A stretch of 64,000 nt of DNA from Polaromonas sp. AER18D-145 (GTDB lineage Bacteria; Pseudomonadota; Gammaproteobacteria; Burkholderiales; Burkholderiaceae_C): positions 1 through 64,000 of the forward strand of contig NZ_NBZV01000002.1 in assembly GCF_002379095.1 (NCBI RefSeq), read 5' to 3'. Below are positions 37,174 to 46,103 of this stretch, in pieces. How positions within the stretch are numbered: the first letter of the stretch is position 1; each line of letters starts with the position of its first letter. The translations under genes and the position numbers were made by a program. A model generated the notes under the pieces. It saw only the letters and a list, made by a program, of their open reading frames with translations. It ran no database searches and was not told the DNA's origin.

Positions 37174-38102
37174 ACGCACGCGCCGAACCCCAACTGCTCA
37201 GCAAACTGAGCAATTCCCACCTCGACGCGCTCGAGGAAGAAACCATCTTCATCCTGCGCGAAGTGGCCGCCGCCTTCGAGCGCCCGGCCCTGCTGTTTTC
37301 GGGCGGCAAGGACTCGCTGGTCATGCTCAAGTGCGCCGAGAAAGCCTTTGGCGTGGGCCGCATCCCCTACCCGCTGCTGATGATAGACACGGGCCACAAT
37401 TTCCACGAGGTGACCGACTTCCGCGACCTGCGCGCGAAAGAACTGGGCGCCGAGCTGATCGTGCGCAACGTCGAGGACTCGATGAAACGCGGCACGGTGC
37501 GTCTGGCGCATCCCGGCGAGTCGCGCAATGTGCACCAGTCGGTGACCTTGCTGGAAGCGATTGACGAATTCCGCTTTGACGCGCTGATTGGCGGTGCGCG
37601 CCGCGACGAAGAAAAAGCCCGCGCCAAGGAGCGCATCTTCTCGCACCGCGACAGCTTCGGCCAGTGGCAGCCCAAGGCCCAGCGGCCCGAGCTCTGGACC
37701 TTGTTCAACACCCGGCTGCAGCCCGGTGAACACTTCCGTGTGTTCCCGATCTCCAACTGGACCGAACTCGACGTCTGGCAATACATCGAGCGTGAAGCCA
37801 TTGCCCTGCCCTCGCTGTACTACGCGCACCAGCGCAAGGTCGTCGAACGCAAGGGCCTCCTGGTGCCAGTGACCGAACTCACACCGGCGCGCGAGGGCGA
37901 GGAAGTGGTCGAGAAAACCGTGCGTTTCCGCACCGTGGGCGACATCACCTGCACCTGCCCGGTGGACAGTCCGGCCGCCACCGCCGCCGAGATCGTCATC
38001 GAGACCCTGGCCGCCGACGTGAGCGAGCGCGGCGCCACACGCATGGACGACAAAACCTCCGACGCTTCGATGGAAAAGCGCAAGAAAGACGGGTACTTCT
38101 GA
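37170..38102 (+). CDS. cysD: Sulfate adenylyltransferase subunit 2 CysD
   Basis: CysD forms APS from ATP and sulfate, driven by the CysN GTPase. The 310-residue protein has the ATP pyrophosphatase P-loop SGGKDS at 44-49 and the family blocks GGARRDEEKARAKERIFSHRD and HFRVFPISNWTELDVWQYI. The C-terminal RKKDGYF is typical. The ATG overlaps cysH by 4 nt, and the stop overlaps the cysN start by one base. Confidence 0.96.
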   Translation: MNARAEPQLLSKLSNSHLDALEEETIFILREVAAAFERPALLFSGGKDSLVMLKCAEKAFGVGRIPYPLLMIDTGHNFHEVTDFRDLRAKELGAELIVRNVEDSMKRGTVRLAHPGESRNVHQSVTLLEAIDEFRFDALIGGARRDEEKARAKERIFSHRDSFGQWQPKAQRPELWTLFNTRLQPGEHFRVFPISNWTELDVWQYIEREAIALPSLYYAHQRKVVERKGLLVPVTELTPAREGEEVVEKTVRFRTVGDITCTCPVDSPAATAAEIVIETLAADVSERGATRMDDKTSDASMEKRKKDGYF

Positions 38103-39415
38103 TGAGCACTACTGATTTGATAGCTGACAGCGCAGAGCTGACGGGCGCTACAGGCCAAAATGACCTGAAATCCGCGCTGAAGTTCATCACCTGCGGTTCG
38201 GTCGATGACGGCAAGAGCACGCTGATCGGCCGCCTGCTGGTGGACAGCAAGGCCGTGTTGCAGGACCACCTGGCCGGTGTGCAGCGCGGCGGCGAGACCG
38301 ACCTGGCCCTGCTGACCGACGGCCTGTCCGCCGAACGCGAGCAGGGCATCACCATCGACGTGGCCTACCGCTACTTCGCTACCGAAAACCGCAAGTTCAT
38401 CATCGGCGACGCGCCCGGCCACGAGCAGTACACCCGCAACATGGTCACCGCCGCGTCGAGCGCCGACGCCGCCGTGGTGCTGGTCGATGCCACCAAGCTG
38501 GACTGGACAACCCCGTCCATGGAACTGCTGCCGCAAACGCGGCGCCACGCGCTGCTGGTCAACCTGCTGCGTGTGCCGTCCATTGTGTTCACGGTCAACA
38601 AGCTCGACGCCGTGGAAGATCCCACACTGGCCTTCAAAAACATCAGCGCGGCGCTGACGACCTTCGCTCAGGCTGCGCAGATCCCGGTCCGGGCCATCGT
38701 GCCGATTTCCGCGCTCAAGGGCCACAACGTGGTGGACGCCATGCCCGGCTGGTGCAGCTACGAAGGCCTGTCGCTGCTGCAGTTGCTGGAGCACCTGCCG
38801 ACCACCCCGGCCGAAAGCACCGAGGCTTTTGCCTTCCCGGTGCAGTGGGTGGAAAAATTCTCGTCCTCGTCGGACACCTCCCAGGGCCGCCGCGTCTTCT
38901 GGGGCCGTGTCGCCACCGGCGGCGTGCAGCCGGGCCAGACCGTCACCGTGCTGCCCAGCGGACAAACCGCCGTGGTGGCCCAGGTGCTCGACCACACCCG
39001 CCAGCCCAAGTCCATTCTGGCCGGCCACAGCGCCGGCATCGTGCTGGACCGGGAAGTCGACGTGTCGCGCGGCGACTGGCTGCTGGCTGCCGACACCTTT
39101 GAGCCCACGCGCGAGCTGTCGGTCACCATCGCCTGGATGGACGACGAACCGCTGGTTGCCGGGCGTGTCTACTGGGCGCTGCACGGCCACCGCTGGGTCA
39201 AGGCCAAGGTCAAACGCATCGTGCACAAGCTCGACGTCAATACCCTGGCCGAGGAAGACGCCAGTGAGTTGCCGCCCAACGCCATCGGCCACATCGAGCT
39301 GAGCCTGCAGGCCCCGCTGGCCACCCTGCCTTACGCCCGCTCGCGGGTCCTGGGCTCGCTGGTGCTGGTGGACACGGCATCGAACAAGACCTCGGGCGCC
39401 GCGCTGATCCTTTGA
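38102..39415 (+). CDS. cysN: Sulfate adenylyltransferase subunit 1 CysN (GTPase)
   Basis: CysN hydrolyses GTP to drive APS synthesis. The 437-residue protein has G1 GSVDDGKST (about 32-40), G3 DAPGHEQYTRN, G4 NKLD and the EF-Tu-like barrels. There is no fused APS kinase (CysC), consistent with an APS-using CysH. Residues 5-20 (DLIADSAELTGATGQN) are encoded by a GATAGC-family repeat inserted near the start. Confidence 0.95.
   Translation: MSTTDLIADSAELTGATGQNDLKSALKFITCGSVDDGKSTLIGRLLVDSKAVLQDHLAGVQRGGETDLALLTDGLSAEREQGITIDVAYRYFATENRKFIIGDAPGHEQYTRNMVTAASSADAAVVLVDATKLDWTTPSMELLPQTRRHALLVNLLRVPSIVFTVNKLDAVEDPTLAFKNISAALTTFAQAAQIPVRAIVPISALKGHNVVDAMPGWCSYEGLSLLQLLEHLPTTPAESTEAFAFPVQWVEKFSSSSDTSQGRRVFWGRVATGGVQPGQTVTVLPSGQTAVVAQVLDHTRQPKSILAGHSAGIVLDREVDVSRGDWLLAADTFEPTRELSVTIAWMDDEPLVAGRVYWALHGHRWVKAKVKRIVHKLDVNTLAEEDASELPPNAIGHIELSLQAPLATLPYARSRVLGSLVLVDTASNKTSGAALIL
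38115..38161. repeat. GATAGC-family repeat in the cysN N-terminus
   Basis: The copy reads TTTGATAGCTGACAGCGCAG, then ACGGGCGCTACAGGCCAAAA. It is translated in frame as part of the first 20 residues of CysN. Confidence 0.75.
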
Positions 39416-39505
39416 TCAGGATCAGCCCCGATCTGGCACCCGACTTAACCCTGCTCACGGAATCCTCTTAAAATTGAGGGTTTCCACCGATCCCGCAAGA
39501 ACAAC

Positions 39506-39835
39506 ATGACTCACATCGTTACCGAATCCTGCATCCGCTGCAAATACACCGACTGTGTGGACGTCTGTCCCGTGGACTGCTTCCGCGAAGGCCCCAACAT
39601 GCTGGTGATCGACCCGGACGAGTGCATCGATTGCGCGGTCTGCATCCCGGAGTGCCCGGTCAATGCCATTTATGCCGAAGAAGACGTGCCGGCCGATCAG
39701 GTCAACTTCATCAAGATCAATGTCGAGCTGAGCAACGCGCCGGGCTGGAAAAGCATCACCAAGCGCAAGGAAGCCTTGCCCGATGCCGAAGAGTGGAAAG
39801 ACGTCACCAGCAAACTGGACCAGCTCATTCGCTGA
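39506..39835 (+). CDS. fdxA: 7Fe ferredoxin FdxA
   Basis: FdxA carries one [3Fe-4S] and one [4Fe-4S] cluster. The 109-residue protein has the ligands in [17 protein letters not shown] and [15 protein letters not shown] (residues 9-25 and 40-54) and the long C-terminal extension of the Azotobacter FdI-like type. It follows cysN by 90 nt and precedes a ferredoxin reductase. It could donate electrons to CysI, which lacks a flavoprotein partner here; that is inference. Confidence 0.95.
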   Translation: MTHIVTESCIRCKYTDCVDVCPVDCFREGPNMLVIDPDECIDCAVCIPECPVNAIYAEEDVPADQVNFIKINVELSNAPGWKSITKRKEALPDAEEWKDVTSKLDQLIR

Positions 39836-39902
39836 GGCGCTTCCAATCGCAGGGCTTTGCGTCTGCCCGCCCTCTTCAAATTGCAACCCCGAAAAAAGCC
39901 CC

Positions 39903-41003
39903 ATGGAACCTCAACTGAACCAGGAAGTGATCAACACGGCTGCCGCGCACGACGGCCCGATAGAGACCGATGCAGTCATCGTCGGCGCGGGCCCGGTCGG
40001 GCTGTTCCAGGTGTTTGAACTCGGCCTGCTGGAGATCAAGGCCCATGTCATCGACTCGCTGGCCTACCCCGGCGGCCAGTGCATCGAGCTGTACCCGGAC
40101 AAGCCGATTTACGACATTCCCGCCGTGCCCATGTGCACCGGCAAGGAACTGACCGACTCCCTGCTCAAGCAGATCGAGCCCTTTGGCGCGACTTTTCACT
40201 TTGGCCAGGAAGTCAGCACTGTCGAAAGGCAAGACGACGGCCGCTTTTTTGTGCAGACTTCCAAAGGCACGCAGTTCCTGACGAAAACCATCTTTATTGC
40301 GGCGGGCGTGGGGGCTTTCCAGCCGCGCCTGCTGAAAGTCGACGGCCTCGAGAAGTTTGACAACACGCAGCTGTTTTACCGCGTCAAGTCACCGGCTGAC
40401 TTCGCCGGTAAAAACCTGGTGATCGTCGGTGGCGGCGACTCCGCGCTCGACTGGGCGCTCAACTTCGCCAAGGAAGGCCCGAACAAGGCCGAAAGCGTGA
40501 TCCTGATCCACCGCCGCGACGGTTTCAAGGCCGCACCGGCGAGCGTGGCGAAGATGAGGGAGTTGTGCGACAACTACGAGATGCAGTTCATTGTCGGCCA
40601 GGTCACCGGCTACGAGGAAAAGGGCGGCAAGCTCACCGGTGCCAAGGTCACCGGCTCCGACGGCATCACCCGCGTGGTCCCGCTCGACGTGATGCTGGTC
40701 TTCTTCGGCCTGTCGCCCAAGCTCGGGCCGATTGCCGAGTGGGGCCTGGACATCGAGCGCAAGCAGCTCAAGGTCGACACCGAAAAATTCTCGACCAATG
40801 TGCCCGGCATTTTTGCAGTCGGCGACATCAACACCTACCCCGGCAAGAAAAAGCTGATCCTCAGCGGTTTTCATGAATGCGCGCTGGCCGCTTTCGGCGC
40901 GGCGCCCTTCATCTTTCCGGACAAGAAAATTCACCTGCAATACACCACCACCAGCCCGAAACTGCACAAGGTGCTCGGGGTGGAGACGCCCGTCTTCGAC
41001 TGA
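39903..41003 (+). CDS. Ferredoxin--NADP+ reductase, thioredoxin-reductase-like
   Basis: The 366-residue flavoprotein has an FAD site ([20 protein letters not shown] at 26-45) and an NAD(P) site ([17 protein letters not shown]), without the CxxC pair of true thioredoxin reductases. The [22 protein letters not shown] block is typical of the TrxB-like ferredoxin reductase group. The ATG lies well inside the longer frame that overlaps fdxA. It probably reduces the FdxA encoded 68 nt upstream. Confidence 0.92.
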   Translation: MEPQLNQEVINTAAAHDGPIETDAVIVGAGPVGLFQVFELGLLEIKAHVIDSLAYPGGQCIELYPDKPIYDIPAVPMCTGKELTDSLLKQIEPFGATFHFGQEVSTVERQDDGRFFVQTSKGTQFLTKTIFIAAGVGAFQPRLLKVDGLEKFDNTQLFYRVKSPADFAGKNLVIVGGGDSALDWALNFAKEGPNKAESVILIHRRDGFKAAPASVAKMRELCDNYEMQFIVGQVTGYEEKGGKLTGAKVTGSDGITRVVPLDVMLVFFGLSPKLGPIAEWGLDIERKQLKVDTEKFSTNVPGIFAVGDINTYPGKKKLILSGFHECALAAFGAAPFIFPDKKIHLQYTTTSPKLHKVLGVETPVFD

Positions 41004-41029
41004 ACACCCGGCAACACCCGCCCCCGTCA

Positions 41030-41052
41030 GGCCCGCCATGTGCGGGCCTTTT
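41030..41052 (+). terminator. Intrinsic terminator of the fdxA-reductase unit
   Basis: GGCCCGC pairs with GCGGGCC over a CATGT loop, followed by TTTT, 27 nt after the reductase stop. Confidence 0.8.
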
Positions 41053-41085
41053 CTCTGGGGCCCACCGCAGTTCCATCGCCGTCGT

Positions 41086-41949
41086 TCAGCCCCTCGGCTT
41101 GAGCGGCTTCAAGGGCTTGAGCCGCATCGCCAGGGGCGCATGCCCGTGGTTCAGCGGCCCGCTGCCGGCGCCGGTTTTCACCTTGGCGCCGGCCAGCAGT
41201 GCCGCACGCACATAGGCCCGGGCCATTTCCACGGCCTGCAGCAAGGGCTGCTCCAATGCCAGTCCAGCCGCAATGGCGGACGAAAGCGTGCAGCCCGTCC
41301 CGTGCGTGTTGGCACTGTGAATGCGCGGTGCATACATCCAGTGTCTGTCGCCCGCTGCCGTCAGCAGCAGGTCCATCACCGTGTCGCCCGGCAAATGCCC
41401 GCCCTTGAGCAGCACCGCGCGTGCGCCCTTGCCCAGCAGTTCGTGAGCCGCCGCTTCCATGTCATCTGCATTGTTCAGCGGCCGCCCGACCAGCAGGGCA
41501 GCTTCGTCCAGGTTGGGCGTGACCAGCACCGCGCGCGGAAACAGCTCACGCACCAGGACCTCAATGGCCGGATTGTCAATCAGCACCGCGCCGCTGGTGG
41601 CCACCATCACCGGATCGAGCACGATTTTGTCGAGCCCATGGCGGTCAATGGCCTCGGCCACGGCCAGCACAATCTCGGGGGAATGCAGCATGCCGATCTT
41701 CACGGCATCCACGCCGATATCCTCGACCACCGCATCGATCTGGTCGCGCAGCATGGCCGGCGGCACGCCATGAATGGCCCGCACGCCCTGGGTGTTCTGC
41801 GCCGTCAGCGCGGTGATGGCCGTCATGCCGTAACAGCCGAGCGCGGCAAAAGTCTTCAGGTCCGCCTGGATGCCCGCCCCGCCGCCGCTGTCCGAACCCG
41901 CAATGGACAACACGCGCGGGTACTCGAATTCAAAAGTGTCGTTGTTCAT
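41086..41949 (-). CDS. thiD: Hydroxymethylpyrimidine (phosphate) kinase ThiD
   Basis: ThiD phosphorylates HMP and HMP-P in thiamine biosynthesis. The 287-residue protein has the ribokinase-fold blocks VLSIAGSDSGGGAGIQADLKTFAALG and the catalytic anion hole HGTGCTLSSAIAAGLA. Its tail is a basic KPLKPLKP run, not part of the fold. I see no TPP riboswitch in the 165 nt before the start. It converges on the reductase gene across the terminator. Confidence 0.94.
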   Translation of the reverse strand: MNNDTFEFEYPRVLSIAGSDSGGGAGIQADLKTFAALGCYGMTAITALTAQNTQGVRAIHGVPPAMLRDQIDAVVEDIGVDAVKIGMLHSPEIVLAVAEAIDRHGLDKIVLDPVMVATSGAVLIDNPAIEVLVRELFPRAVLVTPNLDEAALLVGRPLNNADDMEAAAHELLGKGARAVLLKGGHLPGDTVMDLLLTAAGDRHWMYAPRIHSANTHGTGCTLSSAIAAGLALEQPLLQAVEMARAYVRAALLAGAKVKTGAGSGPLNHGHAPLAMRLKPLKPLKPRG

Positions 41950-42097
41950 GGAGAAAAGTGTTTCCCGGTGGTTCAGGCCCTGCGAAGGCGATGCCGGATT
42001 ATCGGGGAAGCCGCTTGGCGCCTTGCGCGCCGGGGATCAGCGCCTGAATTCTTGGCCCTAAGTTCAATCCTGAGCCGGAAGTCCGAAAAAGTCAGGC

Positions 42098-42103
42098 TAT
42101 AAT
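42098..42103 (+). promoter_or_regulatory. -10 box of the tRNA-Asn promoter
   Basis: TATAAT lies 12 nt before the tRNA, matching the sigma-70 -10 consensus exactly. No strong -35 box is visible at the usual spacing, so the upstream half is weak. Confidence 0.6.
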
Positions 42104-42115
42104 TTAAGGCTGTAT

Positions 42116-42191
42116 TCCTCAATAGCTCAGTTGGTAGAGCGCCGGACTGTTAATCCGTAGGTCCCTGGTTCGAGCCCAGGTTGAGGAGCCA
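42116..42191 (+). tRNA. tRNA-Asn (anticodon GTT)
   Basis: The 76-nt sequence folds as a cloverleaf. The acceptor arms are TCCTCAA and TTGAGGA with encoded GCCA, the D arm is GCTC/GAGC, the anticodon loop CTGTTAA carries GTT, and the T arm with GGTTCGAGCC pairs CCTGG with CCAGG. Bases match bacterial tRNA-Asn closely. Confidence 0.97.
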
Positions 42192-42324
42192 TAATTTGAA
42201 GCTTGGACGTGCACACGTCCAGGCTTTTTTCGTTGACGGGGTTACCATTTGCAGGTGCTGTCCATGCGCCGCCGGCCCATGCGCTCAGCACGCAAAAACC
42301 ACACCCTTGCCTCACCCACCTGCC

Positions 42325-43098
42325 ATGCGCAAGTCACCCCACCCCCTGCCCTGGCTGGATGCGGACGAACCCTTTCCGCCGGTGGAAACGGCGTGGGCGG
42401 AGGGCGATCCGGCACCTGGCCTGCTGGCCGCGGGACGGTCGCTCGATGTGGAGACCTTGCGGCAAGCCTATGCGCTGGGCATCTTTCCGTGGTTCGGGGT
42501 CGGCCAGCCCATCCTGTGGTGGAGCCCCGACCCGCGCATGGTGTTGCGTACCGACAATTTCAAGCTGCACCGCTCGCTGCGCAAAAGCCTGCTGCATTTC
42601 ATCGGCGCAGCCGGCCATGAGATCCGTTTTGACACGGCTTTTGCGCAGGTGATCCACGCCTGTGCCAGCACGCCGCGTGACGGCCAGCCGGGCACCTGGA
42701 TCGTGCCGGAGATGGTTAAGGCCTACACCGCCCTGCACCGCGCCGGCCACGCGCACAGTGTGGAAACCTGGGTGAACGGCCGGCTCGTCGGCGGGCTGTA
42801 TTGCGTCAACCTGGGCGGCATGGTGTTTGGCGAGTCGATGTTTGCCCACCAGACCGATGCGTCCAAGACGGCCCTGGCGGCGCTGGTGGCGTTCTGCCGG
42901 GTCAAGGGCCTGCCCCTGATTGACTGCCAGCAAAACACGCGGCACCTGGCCTCGCTTGGCGCGGCGGAAATTTCCCGCGCGGAATTTGTCGCGCAGGTGG
43001 CCACCCTCGTAACCCAGGCTTCGCCCCGCTGGGAATTTGACGCCCTATACTGGCAGCAGCTATTGACGGCCAGACCGCAGAACGACCTGATGACGTGA
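42325..43098 (+). CDS. aat: Leucyl/phenylalanyl-tRNA--protein transferase
   Basis: Aat adds Leu or Phe to proteins with N-terminal Lys or Arg, marking them for ClpAP (N-degron pathway). The 257-residue protein has the family blocks [53 protein letters not shown] and [24 protein letters not shown]. The chosen ATG ([11 protein letters not shown]) is well inside the longer frame. It overlaps the arginyltransferase-type gene by 4 nt (GTGA), the usual aat-bpt pair. Confidence 0.96.
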   Translation: MRKSPHPLPWLDADEPFPPVETAWAEGDPAPGLLAAGRSLDVETLRQAYALGIFPWFGVGQPILWWSPDPRMVLRTDNFKLHRSLRKSLLHFIGAAGHEIRFDTAFAQVIHACASTPRDGQPGTWIVPEMVKAYTALHRAGHAHSVETWVNGRLVGGLYCVNLGGMVFGESMFAHQTDASKTALAALVAFCRVKGLPLIDCQQNTRHLASLGAAEISRAEFVAQVATLVTQASPRWEFDALYWQQLLTARPQNDLMT

Positions 43099-43856
43099 CG
43101 CACCTCAAAGACCTGCCCCTCCAGACGCTGCAGTTTTATGCGACAGCGCCCTACCCCTGCAGCTATCTGCCAGGCAGGCAGGCCCGCTCGCAGGTCGCCA
43201 CCCCCAGCCATCTGATTCACAACGCCGCCTACTCGGAGCTGGTGACCAACGGCTTTCGCCGCAGTGGCATGTTCACTTACCGCCCCTATTGCGACGGCTG
43301 CCAGGCTTGCGTGCCCCTGCGCGTGCCGATGGCAACTTTCCTGCCAGACCGCAGCCAGCGCCGTGCCCGCAAGCAGCACCTGGCGCTGCAGGTTCGCGTG
43401 CTCAAGCTGTGCTTCATGCCTGAGCACTACCAGCTCTACCTGCGCTACCAGAACGGCCGCCACGCGGGCGGCGGCATGGACCACGACAGCATCGACCAGT
43501 ACACGCAATTCCTGCTGCAAAGCCGCGTCAACTCGCGCCTGGTGGAGTTTCGCGACACCCTGCCCAACGGCGAGGCCGGGGCGCTGAAAATGGTGTCCAT
43601 CCTCGACGTGCTGGAAGACGGCGTGTCGGCGGTGTACACGTTTTACGAGCCCGACGCGCACGCAAGTTACGGCACCTACAGCGTGCTCTGGCAGATTGAA
43701 CAGGCGCGGCAACTGGGCTTGCCCCATGTGTACCTCGGCTACTGGATCGCCGAAAGCCCGAAGATGAGTTACAAGGCCCGGTTTCTGCCGAACCAGATCC
43801 TGGTCGATGGGCACTGGGTGGACTCCGCTGCCCCGGTGCCGGCCAGCGCCGCCTGA
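43095..43856 (+). CDS. bpt: Aspartate/glutamate leucyltransferase (Bpt)
   Basis: Bpt transfers leucine to proteins with N-terminal Asp or Glu in the bacterial N-degron pathway. The 253-residue protein has [36 protein letters not shown] (with the Cys cluster) and [24 protein letters not shown], all diagnostic. It starts from GTG overlapping the aat stop, so the two are translationally coupled. Confidence 0.94.
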   Translation: MTHLKDLPLQTLQFYATAPYPCSYLPGRQARSQVATPSHLIHNAAYSELVTNGFRRSGMFTYRPYCDGCQACVPLRVPMATFLPDRSQRRARKQHLALQVRVLKLCFMPEHYQLYLRYQNGRHAGGGMDHDSIDQYTQFLLQSRVNSRLVEFRDTLPNGEAGALKMVSILDVLEDGVSAVYTFYEPDAHASYGTYSVLWQIEQARQLGLPHVYLGYWIAESPKMSYKARFLPNQILVDGHWVDSAAPVPASAA

Positions 43857-43925
43857 GGGCGCCATCTGAGTGCACCGCCTGTGAGGCAGGTCAAGACGAA
43901 ATGACGGCAACCATAGCGCGTTGAT

Positions 43926-43948
43926 TTCACCAGCTAAAATCTGGTGAA
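43926..43948. promoter_or_regulatory. Inverted repeat overlapping the iclR-type promoter
   Basis: TTCACCAG, 7 nt, CTGGTGAA is a perfect 8-bp inverted repeat. It encloses TAAAAT, a -10-like box, and reaches the ribosome site of the regulator gene, so autorepression is plausible. Confidence 0.55.
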
Positions 43949-43958
43949 GGTCGCCCCC

Positions 43959-44750
43959 ATGAAAAAGCAAGATTCCCTCGCCCCGCCCGCCAAACCCACG
44001 GTTCAGGTCATTGAACGCATGTTCACCCTGCTGGAGATTCTGGCGGGCCGGGAGGAAGCCGTCTCGCTCAAGGAGATCAGCGAGAAATCCGGCCTGCACC
44101 CCTCGACAGCGCACCGCATCCTGAACGACCTGGCTACCGGCCGGTTTGTGGACCGGCCAGTGGCGGGCAGCTACCGGCTTGGCATGCGCCTGCTGGAACT
44201 CGGCAACCTGGTGAAGGCGCGCCTGAGTGTGCGGGACGCGGCACTGACCCCCATGCGTGAACTCCACCGGCTGATCCAGCAACCCGTCAACCTGAGCATG
44301 CGCCAGGGCGATGAAATCATTTACGTCGAACGCGCCTACAGCGAACGCTCCGGCATGCAGGTGGTACGCGCCATCGGCGGGCGCGCACCGCTGCACCTGA
44401 CTTCGGTGGGCAAGCTGTTTCTGGCGTTTGACGATCCCCAGCGCTTGCGCAGTTATGCCACCCGCACCGGCTTGCCGGGCCAGACCAAAAACAGCATCAC
44501 CCAGCTTCCCGTTCTGGAGCGCGAACTGTCCAAGGCACGCCAGTACGGCATTGCCCGTGACAACGAGGAACTCGAGCTGGGGGTGCGCTGCATGGCCGCC
44601 GGCATTTACGACGACCAGAGCAAGCTGGTGGCGGGACTGTCGATCTCTGCACCGGCCGACCGGCTGGATGAAAACTGGCTGCCCAAGCTGCAATCCACCG
44701 CGAGCGAGATCTCGAAGGCGCTGGGTTACAAGACCAACAATTTCAAGTAA
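43959..44750 (+). CDS. IclR-family transcriptional regulator
   Basis: The 263-residue regulator has an N-terminal winged helix (VIERMFTLLEILAGREEAVSLKEISEKSGLHPSTAHRILNDL in residues 13-54) and the IclR effector domain (RGGGAPLHLT-like RAPLHLTSVGKLFLAF, VRCMAAGIYD, VAGLSISAP). I take the ATG that follows GAAGG by 8 nt over an upstream GTG. No metabolic gene lies beside it, so its target is not evident. Confidence 0.92.
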   Translation: MKKQDSLAPPAKPTVQVIERMFTLLEILAGREEAVSLKEISEKSGLHPSTAHRILNDLATGRFVDRPVAGSYRLGMRLLELGNLVKARLSVRDAALTPMRELHRLIQQPVNLSMRQGDEIIYVERAYSERSGMQVVRAIGGRAPLHLTSVGKLFLAFDDPQRLRSYATRTGLPGQTKNSITQLPVLERELSKARQYGIARDNEELELGVRCMAAGIYDDQSKLVAGLSISAPADRLDENWLPKLQSTASEISKALGYKTNNFK

Positions 44751-44751
44751 A

Positions 44752-44806
44752 AACGGGCTTTAGCCCCTGTCCCTGTTGCGCTGGCAGCTACTTTTTTAAT
44801 AGCAAT
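44752..44806. repeat. GATAGC-family repeat after the iclR-type gene
   Basis: It reads AACGGGCTTTAGCCCCTGTC then TGGCAGCTACTTTTTTAATA, in the inverted orientation. It lies between two convergent genes. Confidence 0.55.
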
Positions 44807-44847
44807 CCAGCCGACCGGCCGGTTTACGGCCAGTGGGAATGCAAGCC

Positions 44848-45909
44848 TCAGCCGTTGTTGGGCTGGGTGCTTGCGCTGATTTTCGGGGCGCCGACCGGTT
44901 GCGACTCCACCCAGCGGCGGACCCGCTCTGCGTCACCGAGGCGGCTCAATTTGCCGGCCGAATCAAGAAAAACCATGATCAGCTTGCGCCCTGCGATTTT
45001 TGTCTGCATGACGAGGCACTGACCGGCTTCGGAGATGTAGCCGGTTTTTTGCAGGCCGATTTCCCACTCCGGATTTTTCACGAGACGGTTGGTGTTGTTG
45101 TACTGCAGGGTCTGGCGGCCGACGGCGACCTGGTGGCCGGTCGAGGTAGACAACTCGCGCAGGACAGGATCGCCATGGGCCGCGTTGACCAGCGTCGCCA
45201 GGTCCTGAGCGCTGGACTGGTTCTGGCTGGACAAACCTGTGGGCTCCACATAACGGGTGTCTTTCATGCCGAGCATCTTGGCCTTGGCGTTCATCAGGCC
45301 GACGAAAGTGGGCATGCCACCCGGGTAAGTGCGGCCAAGCGCATGCGCGGCGCGGTTTTCGCTGGACATCAGTGCCAGATGCAGCAGTTCGCCACGTGTC
45401 AGGCTGGCACCCACGCGCAGGCGGGAGCTGCTGCCCTTTTCGGTGTCGACATCGTCCTGGGTGATGGTGATGGTTTCGTCCATCGGCAAGTGCGCGCCGC
45501 TGATGATCACGCCCGTCATCAGCTTGGTCAGCGAGGCAATCGGGAGCACCGCATGGTCGTTTTTGCTGAACAGCACTTCCCGGGTGTCCTGGTCGATCAC
45601 CAGGGCCACGCTGGACTTCAGGTCAAGCGGGTCTTGTGCACCGTGCAGGCCGGCCAGCTGGCCAAAGGACAGCCGGGGCGGCGAGGCCACGATCACCACG
45701 GACTTGCGCGGGGATTTGGAGACAAAACGGGCGCTTTTCCGGCTGGAAATCACCGTTTTCGACACTGTCTTGGCAGCGTGTGACTTTTTAACGATCTGGC
45801 GCTTCGCCGTCGCGGCGTCTGCCGCAGGCGAAATCAAGGCCGCCGAAAAGGTAAGAATTCCAACGACCTGTAAGGTCTGTTTGAAAATCGAATTCAGCGT
45901 GATGGACAT
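44848..45909 (-). CDS. pbpG: D-alanyl-D-alanine endopeptidase (PBP7-like)
   Basis: This periplasmic serine peptidase cleaves peptidoglycan cross-links. The 353-residue protein has a signal peptide (to about ADAA), a basic linker rich in Lys/Ser (35-72) and the penicillin-binding triad S126-LT-K129, SEN (183-185) and K288-T-G. No C-terminal anchor is seen, in line with PBP7. GGAGA precedes the chosen ATG by 8 nt. The leuA terminator lies just upstream. Confidence 0.9.
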   Translation of the reverse strand: MSITLNSIFKQTLQVVGILTFSAALISPAADAATAKRQIVKKSHAAKTVSKTVISSRKSARFVSKSPRKSVVIVASPPRLSFGQLAGLHGAQDPLDLKSSVALVIDQDTREVLFSKNDHAVLPIASLTKLMTGVIISGAHLPMDETITITQDDVDTEKGSSSRLRVGASLTRGELLHLALMSSENRAAHALGRTYPGGMPTFVGLMNAKAKMLGMKDTRYVEPTGLSSQNQSSAQDLATLVNAAHGDPVLRELSTSTGHQVAVGRQTLQYNNTNRLVKNPEWEIGLQKTGYISEAGQCLVMQTKIAGRKLIMVFLDSAGKLSRLGDAERVRRWVESQPVGAPKISASTQPNNG

Positions 45910-45959
45910 TGATTCGTCTCCAGATGCGATTAATACGAAACCGCAGTGTATACAAATAG

Positions 45960-45995
45960 AAAAAGTCACGCAATATCAAAAGCTTGCGTGACTTT
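45960..45995 (-). terminator. Intrinsic terminator of leuA
   Basis: Read on the minus strand, a 12-bp stem (AAAGTCACGCAA with TTGCGTGACTTT) over a 10-nt loop is followed by five T residues. It lies about 110 nt after the leuA stop. Confidence 0.85.
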
Positions 45996-46103
45996 CCTAA
46001 ACGCAACAGTGAAGACATCCTCAATACGGCTTTTGAACCTGCCAAAAACCACAAAAACTTACTAAACTGTTGAATGTAAAAGGTTTTTTCAAACCTTCAG
46101 GCT

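Noticed and set aside
41950..42097. Possible TPP riboswitch before thiD
   Set aside because: No CTGAGA or other conserved thi-box elements could be found on the minus strand.
42723..44693. A 656-residue minus-strand frame
   Set aside because: It is antisense to three well-supported genes (aat, bpt and the IclR-type regulator), with shadow composition.
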